Virus record (IMG/VR): IMGVR_UViG_3300027719_000285
Span: 1 to 39,962 of that record
Reading direction: 5' to 3' (one strand)
Origin: a virus
Length of the DNA: 39,962 nucleotides
Shown one piece after another: positions 14,255 through 22,901 of the stretch. The position numbers were made by a program, and so were the translations under genes. The notes below the pieces were generated by a model that made no database searches, was not told the origin of the DNA, and saw nothing but the letters and a program-made list of their open reading frames with translations. Every line of letters starts with the position of its first letter. Within the stretch, counting starts at the first letter, position 1.

Positions 14255-14794
14255 ATGGCAAAGCTCACCCAAAAAAGAGAAACGTTCGCTCGGCTTTATG
14301 TCGAGTATGGAGACGCGAGTAAAGCGTACAGAGAGGCTTTTCCGTCTTCTCAAGGATGGAAGCCAGAGAGTGTTCATCGTAAAGCTCATGAGTTGCTGAA
14401 GGATGTCAAGGTTTTGGCAAGGATTGAAGAGTTGAAGAAAAGGCGGGCTCAGAAGCTGGACATCAGTGAGAACAGGATTCTTGCAGAGATTGCCGCAATC
14501 GCGTTCTCAGACGTTGGAGAGCTTGAAGATGACCAAGGAGGCTTCAAGGGGCTCAAAAGCCTCAATGCTGCTACCAGAAGGGCTGTGAAGAGCGTCAAGT
14601 TCAAACGGTACGTTGAGGGAAAGGGTGAAGAGGCCCAGCTTGTGGAGATCACTCACGTTGAGATGCACCCGAAATTACAGGCTCTGGAGAAGATCTGCGA
14701 GATCAAGGGAATTACGGCTCCTCCGAAGCAAGATAGGCCAGTGAATGTTACCGTCAACGTTACAGGAAACGCGAATGTACGCACTGAGCATTGA
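14255..14794 (+). CDS. Terminase small subunit
   Basis: A 179-residue Terminase_2-type protein that recognises the packaging site and feeds DNA to the large subunit. The N-terminus has the typical MAKLTQKRETFARLYVEYG followed by a helix-turn-helix (DASKAYREAFP, SVHRKAHELL, VKVLARIEEL). The C-terminal part (from about 75) holds the oligomerisation and portal-contact region and ends VNVTVNVTGNANV. I chose the ATG at 14255 because the domain starts there; an upstream frame would run through the promoter-like motif. The end overlaps the large-subunit start by 20 bases. Confidence 0.85.
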   Translation: MAKLTQKRETFARLYVEYGDASKAYREAFPSSQGWKPESVHRKAHELLKDVKVLARIEELKKRRAQKLDISENRILAEIAAIAFSDVGELEDDQGGFKGLKSLNAATRRAVKSVKFKRYVEGKGEEAQLVEITHVEMHPKLQALEKICEIKGITAPPKQDRPVNVTVNVTGNANVRTEH

Positions 14795-16166
14795 CGATGA
14801 TCTTCAGGTGATCGATTCTTCAGAGGCCGTTGAGGCTGTCGAGGTTGGTCTTCCGTATCGCTACACAGCCCGTCCTTACCAGCAGGAATTGTTCGAGGCG
14901 AAGTTCGTCAGGAAGCTTCTGCGGTTTGCAGTTGTGTGGCATCGCAGGGCTGGCAAGGATAAGACCTACTGGCAGATTGCCGTTGCCGCTACACAAGAGC
15001 GTATCGGTTCTTACTGGTACATGCTTCCAAAGCAGACGCAGGCCCGTAAGGCGATCTGGAAAGGACGAGGGAAGGATGGGTTGACGTTCATTGATCACAT
15101 CCCAAAAGAGATCATCAAGACGATCAATAACACGGAGATGTACATCGAGTTTACGAACGGTTCTCTCCTCTACGTTCTGGGATCTGACACGTACAACAAC
15201 CTTGTTGGCAATAACCCTGTTGGTGTGGTCTATTCGGAGTGGTCGCTGTGTGATCCTGCCTCATGGGATTACATCCGTCCGATTCTTGCGGAGAACGGTG
15301 GCTGGGCGATGTTCTGCTACACTCCACGTGGCCGTAATCACGGCTATTCCCTTTTGCAGACGGCGAAGAAGTTTCCTGAACGGTGGTTTTCATCCGTTCT
15401 GACTGTTGACGATACCATTGATGGTGATGGTAATCCGATCATCACGCAGGAGATTATCGACCAGGAACGGGCGGAGGGCATGAGCGAGGATATGATTCAG
15501 CAGGAGTATTACTGTTCGTTCGATGCTGCCGTGCCTGGCTGTTATTTCGGCAAAGAAATTAAAGCAGCCTACGACGATGGCCGCGTTTGCCGCGTGCCTA
15601 TAGAACCAGTACTTCCGGTCTATACCTTCTGGGATCTGGGGATCGGTGATGATATGGCAATCTGGCTGACGCAGCCCTTTGGAAAGGAACTTCGGATTAT
15701 CGCAAGCTACAACAACAGCGGCGAGGGAATGCAGCACTACATCGATTGGCTGCTTGAGTTCAAGAAAAAGCACAAGATCAGGTTCGAAAAGCACTTCGCA
15801 CCTCATGACATCGAGGTGAGAGAGCTTATGAATGGCAAAAGCCGCAAGGAGACCGCTGAAGAGATGGGGATCGAGTTCGAGACTGTGCCGAGAGTTGCCC
15901 AGAAATCAGACAGCATCGAGGCTGTTCGAAGGATTTTTCCCCGCCTGATATTCGATGCCGAGAGGTGTGAGTACGGGCTCAGCGCGATTGCCAGCTATCA
16001 CAGAGAGTACGATGAGGAGCGCAAGGTGTTCAAGTCACGTCCTGAGCATGATTGGTCGAGCAATCTTGCCGATGCCCTGCAGACGCTTGCCATGGCTTGG
16101 GAGGATGAGGTTCCGAAATCTCCACAAAAACAATTGTCCTCCGGCGGCGGGTGGATGATCGCATAA
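14775..16166 (+). CDS. Terminase large subunit
   Basis: A 463-residue packaging motor. The ATPase part has an unusual but recognisable Walker A (HRRAGKDKT, 56-64) and Walker B (GVVYSEW, 150-156, catalytic E155), then motif C-like FCYTPRGRNHG. The C-terminal RNase-H-like nuclease part has D287 (TFWDLGIGDD) and D433 (SNLADALQTL) as metal ligands. Length fits P22-type and related headful terminases. It follows the small subunit with a 20-base overlap and precedes the portal gene, the standard order. Confidence 0.93.
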   Translation: MYALSIDDDLQVIDSSEAVEAVEVGLPYRYTARPYQQELFEAKFVRKLLRFAVVWHRRAGKDKTYWQIAVAATQERIGSYWYMLPKQTQARKAIWKGRGKDGLTFIDHIPKEIIKTINNTEMYIEFTNGSLLYVLGSDTYNNLVGNNPVGVVYSEWSLCDPASWDYIRPILAENGGWAMFCYTPRGRNHGYSLLQTAKKFPERWFSSVLTVDDTIDGDGNPIITQEIIDQERAEGMSEDMIQQEYYCSFDAAVPGCYFGKEIKAAYDDGRVCRVPIEPVLPVYTFWDLGIGDDMAIWLTQPFGKELRIIASYNNSGEGMQHYIDWLLEFKKKHKIRFEKHFAPHDIEVRELMNGKSRKETAEEMGIEFETVPRVAQKSDSIEAVRRIFPRLIFDAERCEYGLSAIASYHREYDEERKVFKSRPEHDWSSNLADALQTLAMAWEDEVPKSPQKQLSSGGGWMIA

Positions 16167-16189
16167 CAAACACACAAACCACAATACCA

Positions 16190-18265
16190 ATGTTATCAGG
16201 TTCAGAGCCGATCAAGGTTGATGATACCAGCACAACTGATGATTTCCTTCGTGTTGCGCGTGACCGCTACGTGACCGCAACGACGTACTGGCGTGACAAC
16301 TACCATGATGCGCTGGATGATCTCAACTTTACCTACATCGAGCAGTGGGATAAAGCGACGAGTGAGGCCCGGAAGGATCGGCCATGCCTGACACTCAACA
16401 AGCTGCCGACTATTCTCGACCAAGTCATTGGTGATATAAGGCAGAATCGGCCCTCAATCAATGTTCATCCCGTCGAAGCCGATCATCGGGTTGGCCCACA
16501 ACCTGCAGGGCCACAGGGCGGGCCACAGGGCGGGAGAGTACCGAATCTGGCAGGCACGAAGGATTACAGCGAGGCTGAGCTGCGTAACGGTTTGATTCGC
16601 AATATCGAGCAGACAAGCGGGGCTGAGGCGCATTATGATACCGCAGCACAGCACGCCATCGAGGGCGGATTCGGCTGGCTCAGGGTGCTGAGCGCCTATT
16701 CGGATGATGACACTTTTGACCAGGACTTGCTGGTCAAGAGCATTCGTAACCGGTTTTCTGTCCTGTTCGATCCACAATCAACAGGTGAGCCGGACTTCTC
16801 CTGTGCCAACTGGTGCTTCATTTCTGAGCTGATGAGGCGCAAGGAGTTCAACAAGCGGTATCCGGATGCCGTCCTCGGTGACATGGGTGACCAAGTGATC
16901 GGCGAGGACTGGCACTTGTGGTTCAACGAAGACATGGTGCGGGTGGCAGAATATTTCTATCGGGAGCCGGTAAAACGCAAGCTCTTGCTCCTAAGCACCG
17001 GTGAAACGGTATGGCTTGATGAGGTCAAGCCAGTGCTTGATGAGCTTGCAGCGCAGGGCGTAGAGGTTCGTAGAGATCGTAAGGTTTCGACATATAAAGT
17101 GATGTGGTGCAAGATTACCGGTATGTCGATCCTCGAAAAGCCAACAGAGGTGCCATTCCGGACAATTCCTGTGGTGCCGGTGCTCGGCAAAGAGGTCGTG
17201 ATCGGCAACGAGGTTCATTACCGTGGCTTGATCAGGTATGCAAAAGACGCGCAGAAAATGCACAACTACTGGATGTCGTCCGCAACAGAGCGTGTTGCCA
17301 TGGCTCCGAAACAGAAGTATATCGCTGACGCCAAGAGTGTCGAAGGGCTTGAAAATGAGTGGGCCAACGCTAACACCTCCGCAAAGCCTTTGCTTCGATA
17401 CAAGCACCGGGTTGATGTGCCGCCTCCTCGTGAGGTGCCACCACCATCGATGCCGGCCGCAGAGTTGCAGCTTGCATTGGCCGGTTCCGACGAGATCAAG
17501 GCGACGACGGGCTTGTATGACGCATCCATGGGCAATCAGGGCAATGAGACGAGCGGGAAGGCTATACTTGCCCGTCAACGACAGGGGGATCGAGGAACTT
17601 TCGCATACATCGACAACCTGAGCAGGGCGCTTCGCCGGGTTGGTAAGCTCCTGATTGATGCAATTCCACGCGTGTACGATTCAGAGCGGATCATCCGCCT
17701 GAAATTCCAGGACGGAAAAGAGGACTGGGTGACGATCAACAAAACGGTGATCGACCAGCAGACAGGGCAGCCTGTTCTCATACATGACATTTCTGCCGGC
17801 AAATACGATTGCACCGTAAACACGGGCCCGAGTTATCAGACTTTGAGGCTCGAAGCAGCTGATAGCTTGATGCAGTTCGTTCAGGCTGTTCCGGCTGCCG
17901 GCGGCGTGATTCTGGATTTGATCGCGAAGAATATGGACTGGCCGGGCGCGGATGAGATTGCAAAGAGGCTGAAGAAGATACTGCCGAATGGGACGCTCTC
18001 CGAACAGGAGATGCAGGAAGATGGGATCGAGCCGCCTCAACCATCCCCGGAGGCACAAGCAGAAATGGCGAGAGCGCAGGCCGACATAGCAAAAGCCAAA
18101 GCAGATGAGGCGATGGCACAGGCCAAGACCGTGGAGGCACAGGCGAAGATCCTTGAAATTCAGATGCAGGCATCCATTGCTGGACCGGGAAGCATCGAGG
18201 AGACGGTGCGTAACCTCGTGGCGGACGCTCTCTCGGAGATTATGCAGTCGCAGGTGGCAGCGTAA
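16190..18265 (+). CDS. P22-type portal protein
   Basis: A 691-residue portal protein that forms the dodecameric DNA entry channel at one head vertex. It has the length and features of the P22 gp1 family: YWRDNYHDALDDLNFTYIEQ and ARKDRPCLTLNKLP near the start, then VIGDIRQNRPSINV and a large central region. The end has a long Ala/Gln-rich helix (about 600-660, AQADIAKAKADEAMAQ) like the P22 portal barrel. The frame also opens at a GTG at 16151; the ATG at 16190 avoids most of the overlap with the terminase. A strong terminator follows seven bases after the stop codon. Confidence 0.9.
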   Translation: MLSGSEPIKVDDTSTTDDFLRVARDRYVTATTYWRDNYHDALDDLNFTYIEQWDKATSEARKDRPCLTLNKLPTILDQVIGDIRQNRPSINVHPVEADHRVGPQPAGPQGGPQGGRVPNLAGTKDYSEAELRNGLIRNIEQTSGAEAHYDTAAQHAIEGGFGWLRVLSAYSDDDTFDQDLLVKSIRNRFSVLFDPQSTGEPDFSCANWCFISELMRRKEFNKRYPDAVLGDMGDQVIGEDWHLWFNEDMVRVAEYFYREPVKRKLLLLSTGETVWLDEVKPVLDELAAQGVEVRRDRKVSTYKVMWCKITGMSILEKPTEVPFRTIPVVPVLGKEVVIGNEVHYRGLIRYAKDAQKMHNYWMSSATERVAMAPKQKYIADAKSVEGLENEWANANTSAKPLLRYKHRVDVPPPREVPPPSMPAAELQLALAGSDEIKATTGLYDASMGNQGNETSGKAILARQRQGDRGTFAYIDNLSRALRRVGKLLIDAIPRVYDSERIIRLKFQDGKEDWVTINKTVIDQQTGQPVLIHDISAGKYDCTVNTGPSYQTLRLEAADSLMQFVQAVPAAGGVILDLIAKNMDWPGADEIAKRLKKILPNGTLSEQEMQEDGIEPPQPSPEAQAEMARAQADIAKAKADEAMAQAKTVEAQAKILEIQMQASIAGPGSIEETVRNLVADALSEIMQSQVAA

Positions 18266-18271
18266 AGTATG

Positions 18272-18298
18272 AAGCCGGGATCCTCTCCCGGCTTTTTT
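18272..18298 (+). terminator. Intrinsic terminator after the portal gene
   Basis: A perfect 9-bp stem AAGCCGGGA/TCCCGGCTT (18272-18280 with 18286-18294) with a 5-base loop and a run of six Ts. It separates packaging from the scaffold/coat unit, which has its own motif copy C. Confidence 0.9.
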
Positions 18299-18311
18299 AT
18301 TGCCAAGAAAA

Positions 18312-18332
18312 AATTCCCCATTGGTATGAATT
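18312..18332 (+). promoter_or_regulatory. Module motif copy C (scaffold/coat module)
   Basis: ATTCCCCATTGGTATGAATT, about 14 bases after the T-run of the previous terminator and 79 bases before the scaffold start codon. It is the most diverged copy (ATTGG for GTTTG) but keeps CCCC and GTATGAATT in the same spacing. A position between a terminator and the next gene is what a promoter needs. Confidence 0.5.
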
Positions 18333-18336
18333 GAAA

Positions 18337-18409
18337 ACGGTTGTACGCTTTTCGGAAATGCTACTGGTGGCAGTTCACCAGGCTATTTCCGCAACAAATG
18401 CGCAACCGT
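18337..18409 (+). other. Nested hairpin leader before the scaffold gene
   Basis: An outer stem ACGGTTG/CAACCGT (18337-18343 with 18403-18409) ends one base before the start codon. Inside is a long hairpin: CGGAAAT/ATTTCCG (18353-18359 with 18385-18391) continued by GC/GC and CTGGTG/CACCAG (18364-18369 with 18376-18381) with a 6-base loop. No ribosome-binding site is free, so translation may depend on opening or processing of this structure. Confidence 0.55.
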
Positions 18410-18410
18410 G

Positions 18411-19325
18411 ATGACAGACAACCAGACCACTCAGCAGCAGGGGCTGCACACAGCCGAAGAGGAGCGTTTTACCGTGACGTTCAGCGATGCTCCTCCCGAA
18501 GCGCAACAGCAGGCCGCGCAGCAGCAGGCAGAGGTAAAGCCGGAAGGCGATACCAAGCAGGCTGATGCAGAACAAAAAGGGGACGCTACTCCCTCCCAGG
18601 ATTCGGCAACCGGGAAAACGGACGATACCTCTACTCATGAAGCCGGCGGCGAAGAGCACAAGCCAAGACTTCAGAAGAGAATTGACAGGCTCACAAAGGA
18701 AAAGCACGATCTTCGGCGCGAGAATGAAGAGTTGAGGGCGAAGCTTACCAATGATGCTACTCAGGATAAGGAACCTGACATTTTCGATTTCGACAACTCC
18801 GATGATTACCTGAAGGCCGAAAAGGAGTACAAGGAGCGCCAGAATGGTAGTCAGCACGCACAGCAGGCAAGGGAAGCGCCTGCAAAAGAAATTGCTCCCG
18901 AGGTTAAGGATGCTATTGAATCGATTCGGGACTCGTTCGATTACGGCAAGCGAAAGTATGCTGATTTCGAGCAGGTGATTAACGCTCAGGATTTTTATCA
19001 AACTGATGCGATGCTTTTTGCTGTCGCGGAGTGCGAAAATCCGGAGGATGTAACTTATTACCTCGCTACGCACAAGGATGAGACTGCAAGACTTGTCGGG
19101 TTATCCGCAGCTGCACAAGCAAAGGAGATCGGCAAGATCGAGGCGAAACTGAACGCTGCACCTCCGAAACCAACCAAGAAAACAACGACAGCTCCCCCGC
19201 CGATTGATCCCGTTGGCGGCAGTGGCGATGTTCCGCGTACGCTCAAGAATGTGGCGAGCCAAGCGGAGTATGAGGCATTGCGCGCAGCTCAGGAAAAGGA
19301 TGCAGTGCATGACGGGTGGCTGTAA
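18411..19325 (+). CDS. Scaffolding protein (P22 gp8-like)
   Basis: A 304-residue, highly charged, Gln/Glu-rich protein between the portal and coat genes, the position of the P22 scaffold. The first 85 residues are low complexity and probably disordered. A coiled coil follows (about 85-115, RLQKRIDRLTKEKHDLRREN), then a helical middle and a basic C-terminal tail, which would contact the coat protein during procapsid assembly. It is the translated unit behind the nested hairpin leader. I use the ATG at 18411; a GTG at 18408 is directly adjacent. Confidence 0.8.
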   Translation: MTDNQTTQQQGLHTAEEERFTVTFSDAPPEAQQQAAQQQAEVKPEGDTKQADAEQKGDATPSQDSATGKTDDTSTHEAGGEEHKPRLQKRIDRLTKEKHDLRRENEELRAKLTNDATQDKEPDIFDFDNSDDYLKAEKEYKERQNGSQHAQQAREAPAKEIAPEVKDAIESIRDSFDYGKRKYADFEQVINAQDFYQTDAMLFAVAECENPEDVTYYLATHKDETARLVGLSAAAQAKEIGKIEAKLNAAPPKPTKKTTTAPPPIDPVGGSGDVPRTLKNVASQAEYEALRAAQEKDAVHDGWL

Positions 19326-19355
19326 TAATCAGGACAACCATACAAATTTTGAATT

Positions 19356-20618
19356 ATGAGTGTACAGGGTGAAGAGGGTAATGTCTTTTTAACCGACGAC
19401 CTTATCCTGCGCGAAATGTTGAGGATCCTTAAGTCAACTTCTGTTGGCGTTAAAAGGGTCCACAGGAATCTTGAGAAGCATTTTGGCAAGGTTGGCGATA
19501 CCATTTCCATCGAGAAGCCTTTCAAAACCAAGACCAGTGAAGGGCGTACGCTCTCGATACAGCCAATGGCTGATCAGAAAGTGCCGTTTCAGATCACAAG
19601 GCAACGGAACTTTGGCCTGCAGTTCACACAGAGGGACAGGACGCTGAGTATGCGGAATTTTAAGTCCAGGTATTTGCAGTCTGGCGTTGCTCAGCTTGGT
19701 GTTGACATCGAGCAGTCCGTGTTGGAATGTCTCGTGCGAAAGACCTACAACGTATCTGGATCACCAGGAACGCAGATCAATAGTGACATGATCACGGACG
19801 CTTCTGGCTATATGACCGAAGTGGCCGTCCCCGAGGACGGTATGCGTACTGGTATTCTGAATACCCGAGATGGAGGTGCGATTGACAAGGAGATGAAGGG
19901 AAAGTACAATGAAGAGCTTGTTAAAGGAGCGGTTCAGAAAGGGTACTATGGCAAAATTGCCGATATCGATATGTACCGTTCGGCAGTGATGCCGGTGCAT
20001 CGTGTCGGCGATTATGGTGGCACTCCACTTGTTAATGGTGCTGGTCAGAAAGGGAGTACTCTCGTTACTGATGGATGGACGGCAAGTAAGACTGAGTTGC
20101 TTCGTGTTGGTGATTCTTTTTCTATTGCAGGAGTGTATGCAATCCATCCGCAGACAAGGTTAAGTACGGGTCGTCTGCAGACCTTCGTGGTTACAGAGAT
20201 TGCTTCTTCGAGCGGAGCAGGAGCTTCGTCTATCAAGATCAGCCCGGAAATCAATGACGGTACGTTGACCATGACCAATCCTGCAGGTGAAACGGTGTCC
20301 CTTGGGGCATACCAGAACGTGAGCAATGCCCCTGCGGATAATGCTCCTATTACGGTTATCGGTACAGCAAACTTGTATTACAGGCAGAACGTGTTGTTCC
20401 ACCGTGACGCCGCCACGCTGTGCATGGTTGAGAAAGAACTCCCTGAGTCTGCTTCGGTCAAAGCACGCATTTCAGATGAGGAGACCGGTCTTTCTTTGTC
20501 GATGACGGCAGCCTACGACATCACTGAGGACATGCAGGTATATCGCGTGGACGCGGTATGGGGCGTTGATTCGCTGATGCCTGAGCTTGCTCATCGCATC
20601 TATTCTGCAGTTCTCTGA
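19356..20618 (+). CDS. Major capsid (coat) protein, P22 gp5-like
   Basis: A 420-residue HK97-fold coat protein with P22 gp5 length and features. The N-arm region is NVFLTDDLILREMLRILKST, followed by VGDTISIEKPFKTKTSEG and ITRQRNFGLQFTQRD. The central region includes the insertion domain (about 225-340). The C-terminus ends AVWGVDSLMPELAHRIYSAV, resembling the end of P22-type coat proteins. It lies directly after the scaffold gene. A GC-rich hairpin and the tRNA-like element follow its stop codon. Confidence 0.9.
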   Translation: MSVQGEEGNVFLTDDLILREMLRILKSTSVGVKRVHRNLEKHFGKVGDTISIEKPFKTKTSEGRTLSIQPMADQKVPFQITRQRNFGLQFTQRDRTLSMRNFKSRYLQSGVAQLGVDIEQSVLECLVRKTYNVSGSPGTQINSDMITDASGYMTEVAVPEDGMRTGILNTRDGGAIDKEMKGKYNEELVKGAVQKGYYGKIADIDMYRSAVMPVHRVGDYGGTPLVNGAGQKGSTLVTDGWTASKTELLRVGDSFSIAGVYAIHPQTRLSTGRLQTFVVTEIASSSGAGASSIKISPEINDGTLTMTNPAGETVSLGAYQNVSNAPADNAPITVIGTANLYYRQNVLFHRDAATLCMVEKELPESASVKARISDEETGLSLSMTAAYDITEDMQVYRVDAVWGVDSLMPELAHRIYSAVL

Positions 20619-20637
20619 GCCTTGTTTTTTCGAGTAG

Positions 20638-20661
20638 GGCCGGGGCAAAGTGTTCCCGGCC
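20638..20661 (+). terminator. GC-rich hairpin after the coat gene
   Basis: A perfect 7-bp stem GGCCGGG/CCCGGCC (20638-20644 with 20655-20661) with a 10-base loop. No T-run follows; the tRNA-like element begins seven bases later. It may be a weak terminator or an RNA-processing or stabilising structure at the 3' end of the coat transcript. Confidence 0.5.
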
Positions 20662-20667
20662 TGAAAT

Positions 20668-20770
20668 GTTTCTGTAGCTCAATTGGTAGAGTTCCACCCT
20701 TGCGAAGAGCAGAACCGCGACAGACATAGGCGGGGCGGTGGCTATCAGGGTTCGATTCCCTGCGGGAACA
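20668..20770 (+). tRNA. tRNA-like element with a 38-nt anticodon loop
   Basis: Acceptor stem GTTTCTG/CGGGAAC (20668-20674 with 20763-20769, seven pairs, two of them G-T). T8-A9 follow, then the D arm GCTC/GAGT with loop AATTGGTA. The anticodon stem is CCACC/GGTGG (20694-20698 with 20737-20741), with a 4-base variable loop. The T arm is CAGGG-TTCGATT-CCCTG (20746-20762) and the discriminator is A at 20770. No CCA is encoded. The loop between the anticodon-stem arms is 38 bases instead of 7. If the first seven (CTTGCGA) are the loop, the anticodon is TGC, but the Ala identity pair G3-U70 is absent. Inside the insert, CCGC/GCGG (20715-20718 with 20730-20733) can pair. It is either a tRNA with a 31-base insertion or a tRNA mimic. 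Confidence 0.6.
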
Positions 20771-20802
20771 TCAACTTTCATAACAGTAAAACGTGACCTA
20801 CC

Positions 20803-21102
20803 ATGAAACAACCCACCTACCTTTTCCATAAAACCGAAGGTATGAAGCTATTCGACGCAGCATCCGACGATATGAAGGCTTTGCGTCTTGCCGGCTGGTG
20901 CGATTCCCCTGTAGTTCCTGATCCGGAGCCCGAGGTACCTCTTCTTGACTGGCCAGTTGGCAATATAAAAGATGGCGATATAGCCGTGATCGAGGGAGTC
21001 AACGACGGCAGGCCGGTTGTACTTCGTCTTGACGTACCGGTGGAGATTCCTGAACCGCCAGTTGAGCCTTTAACCCCAACCAGCAAAAAGGGCAACAAGT
21101 AA
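20803..21102 (+). CDS. Hypothetical virion-region protein, 99 aa
   Basis: A 99-residue protein between the coat and gp4-like genes. The first 35 residues (YLFHKTEGMKLFDAASDDMK, LRLAGWCDSP) resemble short proteins that often follow phage coat genes. A Pro/Glu-rich middle and a compact beta segment (GDIAVIEGVNDGRPVVLRL) complete it. It could be a head decoration or completion protein; no function is known. Its stop codon overlaps the next start (TAATG). Confidence 0.6.
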   Translation: MKQPTYLFHKTEGMKLFDAASDDMKALRLAGWCDSPVVPDPEPEVPLLDWPVGNIKDGDIAVIEGVNDGRPVVLRLDVPVEIPEPPVEPLTPTSKKGNK

Positions 21103-21524
21103 TGGCATCAGTTCGCGATTTGATGACGCAGGCTCTGCGTTCGTCCGGTCTATTGGCGGCTGGTGAGTCTCCGGCACCGGAAGATGTGCAGGATACATTT
21201 GATTATGCCCGGCAAATGCTGGAGCTGTGGGGTTTGCAACCGCTTCTTGTCCCTGATACCGGGGCGATTGCATTCAGTTCGTTGGACGATGTGCTTGCTT
21301 TGCCTGCAGGCTATGAGATGGCTATTCGGTTGAACGTGGCGGTCTACATGCGCGAGGATGCCGGCTTGCAGCCGAGCAGAATGCTTGTGGCTGGGGCCGG
21401 CGAGGCTATTGAGGCGATCAAGCAGACCCATGCAGCAGCAAGACCGCCAGCAGATATGACCTTCGATCCAATCCTGTTGGGTCGGGGCGGATATTATGAC
21501 ATCTACAATGGCACTGAGGTCTAA
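21102..21524 (+). CDS. Tail accessory factor, P22 gp4-like
   Basis: A 140-residue protein matching the P22 gp4 family, which binds under the portal after packaging and starts tail assembly. Typical features are SVRDLMTQALRSSGLLAAGE near the start, ARQMLELWGLQPLLVP, and FSSLDDVLALPAGYEMAIRLNVA written in two parts (LDDVLALPAGYE and AIRLNVAV). It is slightly shorter than P22 gp4. No peptidoglycan-hydrolase motif is evident. It is coupled on both sides by TAATG overlaps. Confidence 0.8.
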   Translation: MASVRDLMTQALRSSGLLAAGESPAPEDVQDTFDYARQMLELWGLQPLLVPDTGAIAFSSLDDVLALPAGYEMAIRLNVAVYMREDAGLQPSRMLVAGAGEAIEAIKQTHAAARPPADMTFDPILLGRGGYYDIYNGTEV

Positions 21525-22900
21525 TGCTTAAGCCGATACCTCTTACTGTTGATTCGTCCGAAGGCAGGGCGGAAATAGCTACTGGATGCCGACTGGTGAA
21601 CCTGTATGCTGAGCAGGTTCCTTCTTCAAAGAAAACTCCGGCGGTGTTGATCGGTACTCCTGGCCTTGCTCCGTTTGTCAAGCTGCCAACGGCTCCGGTT
21701 TACGGTATGATCGAGCATGCAGGCTTTGTGTATGCCGTGACGGCGACAAACCTGTACCGGGTGGCTTATGATGGCTCATTGCTTGATCTTGGCAACGTGA
21801 CGATTGCCGGAAAAGTCTGGATGGCCACCAATGGGGTGCAGATTGCTTTTGTGGATGGATTGAAAGGGTATTGGTTCCATCCGGAAACAGGGGTAACCGA
21901 ATTTTCCGGAGACGGATGGTATCCGGCCAATACCGTGACCGTCCATGATAGCCGGTTCGTGTTCAATCGGAAAGATACCGGGCAGTTTTTCATTTCTGGA
22001 CTTCTTGATGTGACGCTTGATCCTCTTGATTTCGCTACGGCGGAAAGCTCTTCAGATAATCTTCTTGGGTGCATTTCGGATAGCAGGTACCTGATTTTAC
22101 CAGGAAAGAAAACCATCGAGTTCTGGTACAACAGCGGTGACGGATCGTTTACGTTTGAGCGGATTCAGGGCGGCATTGTGGACAAGGGATGTGCTGCCGT
22201 TCACAGTATTGCCAAGACGGGAAGTTCGGTGTACTGGCTTGGTGATGATGCGACGGTGTACCGGTTTATCGGCTACACTCCTGAGCGGATAAGTACTCAT
22301 TCTGTCGAGTACGATATCAAGAAAGGGCGTATCGATGACGCAGAGGCATTCACCTACATCGATGAGGGCCATTCCTTTTATGTACTGACCTTTCCTTCTC
22401 AGCGGAAAACATGGTGTTTTGATGCGACAACGGGCTTGTGGCATGAACGTGAGCATCGCGGATTTGGGCGGGTTCCTGCATCCTGTCATGTCCGGTTTGG
22501 AACCCTGAATCTTGTGGGGGATTTCCAGAGCGGAATGATTTATTCGCTTGATCTGAACGCTGCAGATGATCATGGAACATGCATTACCCGAGAGGTGCGG
22601 TTTCCCGTGCTCTACAACGGAGGAAGGAACGTGACAGTAAAGAGCATCGAGCTTGATGTGCTGCATGGTGTTGGAAGGGTTTCGGGGAAAGGTGCCGATC
22701 CGCAGGCCGTGTTTACCTGGTCTGACGATGAGGGTAAGAGCTGGAGCAATGAACACTGGCGTTCTCTCGGGAAGATTGGAGAGAGGAAGGCTCGCTTGAA
22801 GGTGAACAGGCTGGGCGTGTTTTTGCAACGGCTGTTCAGGGTTTCTATTTCATCACCAGTGAAGGTCGTTATTCAGGGCCTTTACGCAGACATACAGTGA
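21524..22900 (+). CDS. Tail hub / DNA stabilisation protein, P22 gp10-like
   Basis: A 458-residue beta-rich protein of the P22 gp10 family, which forms the tail hub below gp4 and keeps packaged DNA from leaking. Characteristic pieces are CRLVNLYAEQVP near residue 23, TPAVLIGTPGLAPF, a series of repeated beta blades (VYAVTATNLYRV, VQIAFVDGLKGYWF, SRFVFNRKDTGQFFISG), and LPGKKTIEFWYNSGD near 190. Length agrees with the family. It follows gp4 directly, as in P22. Confidence 0.88.
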   Translation: MLKPIPLTVDSSEGRAEIATGCRLVNLYAEQVPSSKKTPAVLIGTPGLAPFVKLPTAPVYGMIEHAGFVYAVTATNLYRVAYDGSLLDLGNVTIAGKVWMATNGVQIAFVDGLKGYWFHPETGVTEFSGDGWYPANTVTVHDSRFVFNRKDTGQFFISGLLDVTLDPLDFATAESSSDNLLGCISDSRYLILPGKKTIEFWYNSGDGSFTFERIQGGIVDKGCAAVHSIAKTGSSVYWLGDDATVYRFIGYTPERISTHSVEYDIKKGRIDDAEAFTYIDEGHSFYVLTFPSQRKTWCFDATTGLWHEREHRGFGRVPASCHVRFGTLNLVGDFQSGMIYSLDLNAADDHGTCITREVRFPVLYNGGRNVTVKSIELDVLHGVGRVSGKGADPQAVFTWSDDEGKSWSNEHWRSLGKIGERKARLKVNRLGVFLQRLFRVSISSPVKVVIQGLYADIQ

Positions 22901-22901
22901 C

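Noticed and set aside
20699-20736. Group I intron in the tRNA-like element
   Set aside because: The insert is 31 bases, far too short for a group I intron, and has none of its conserved pairings.
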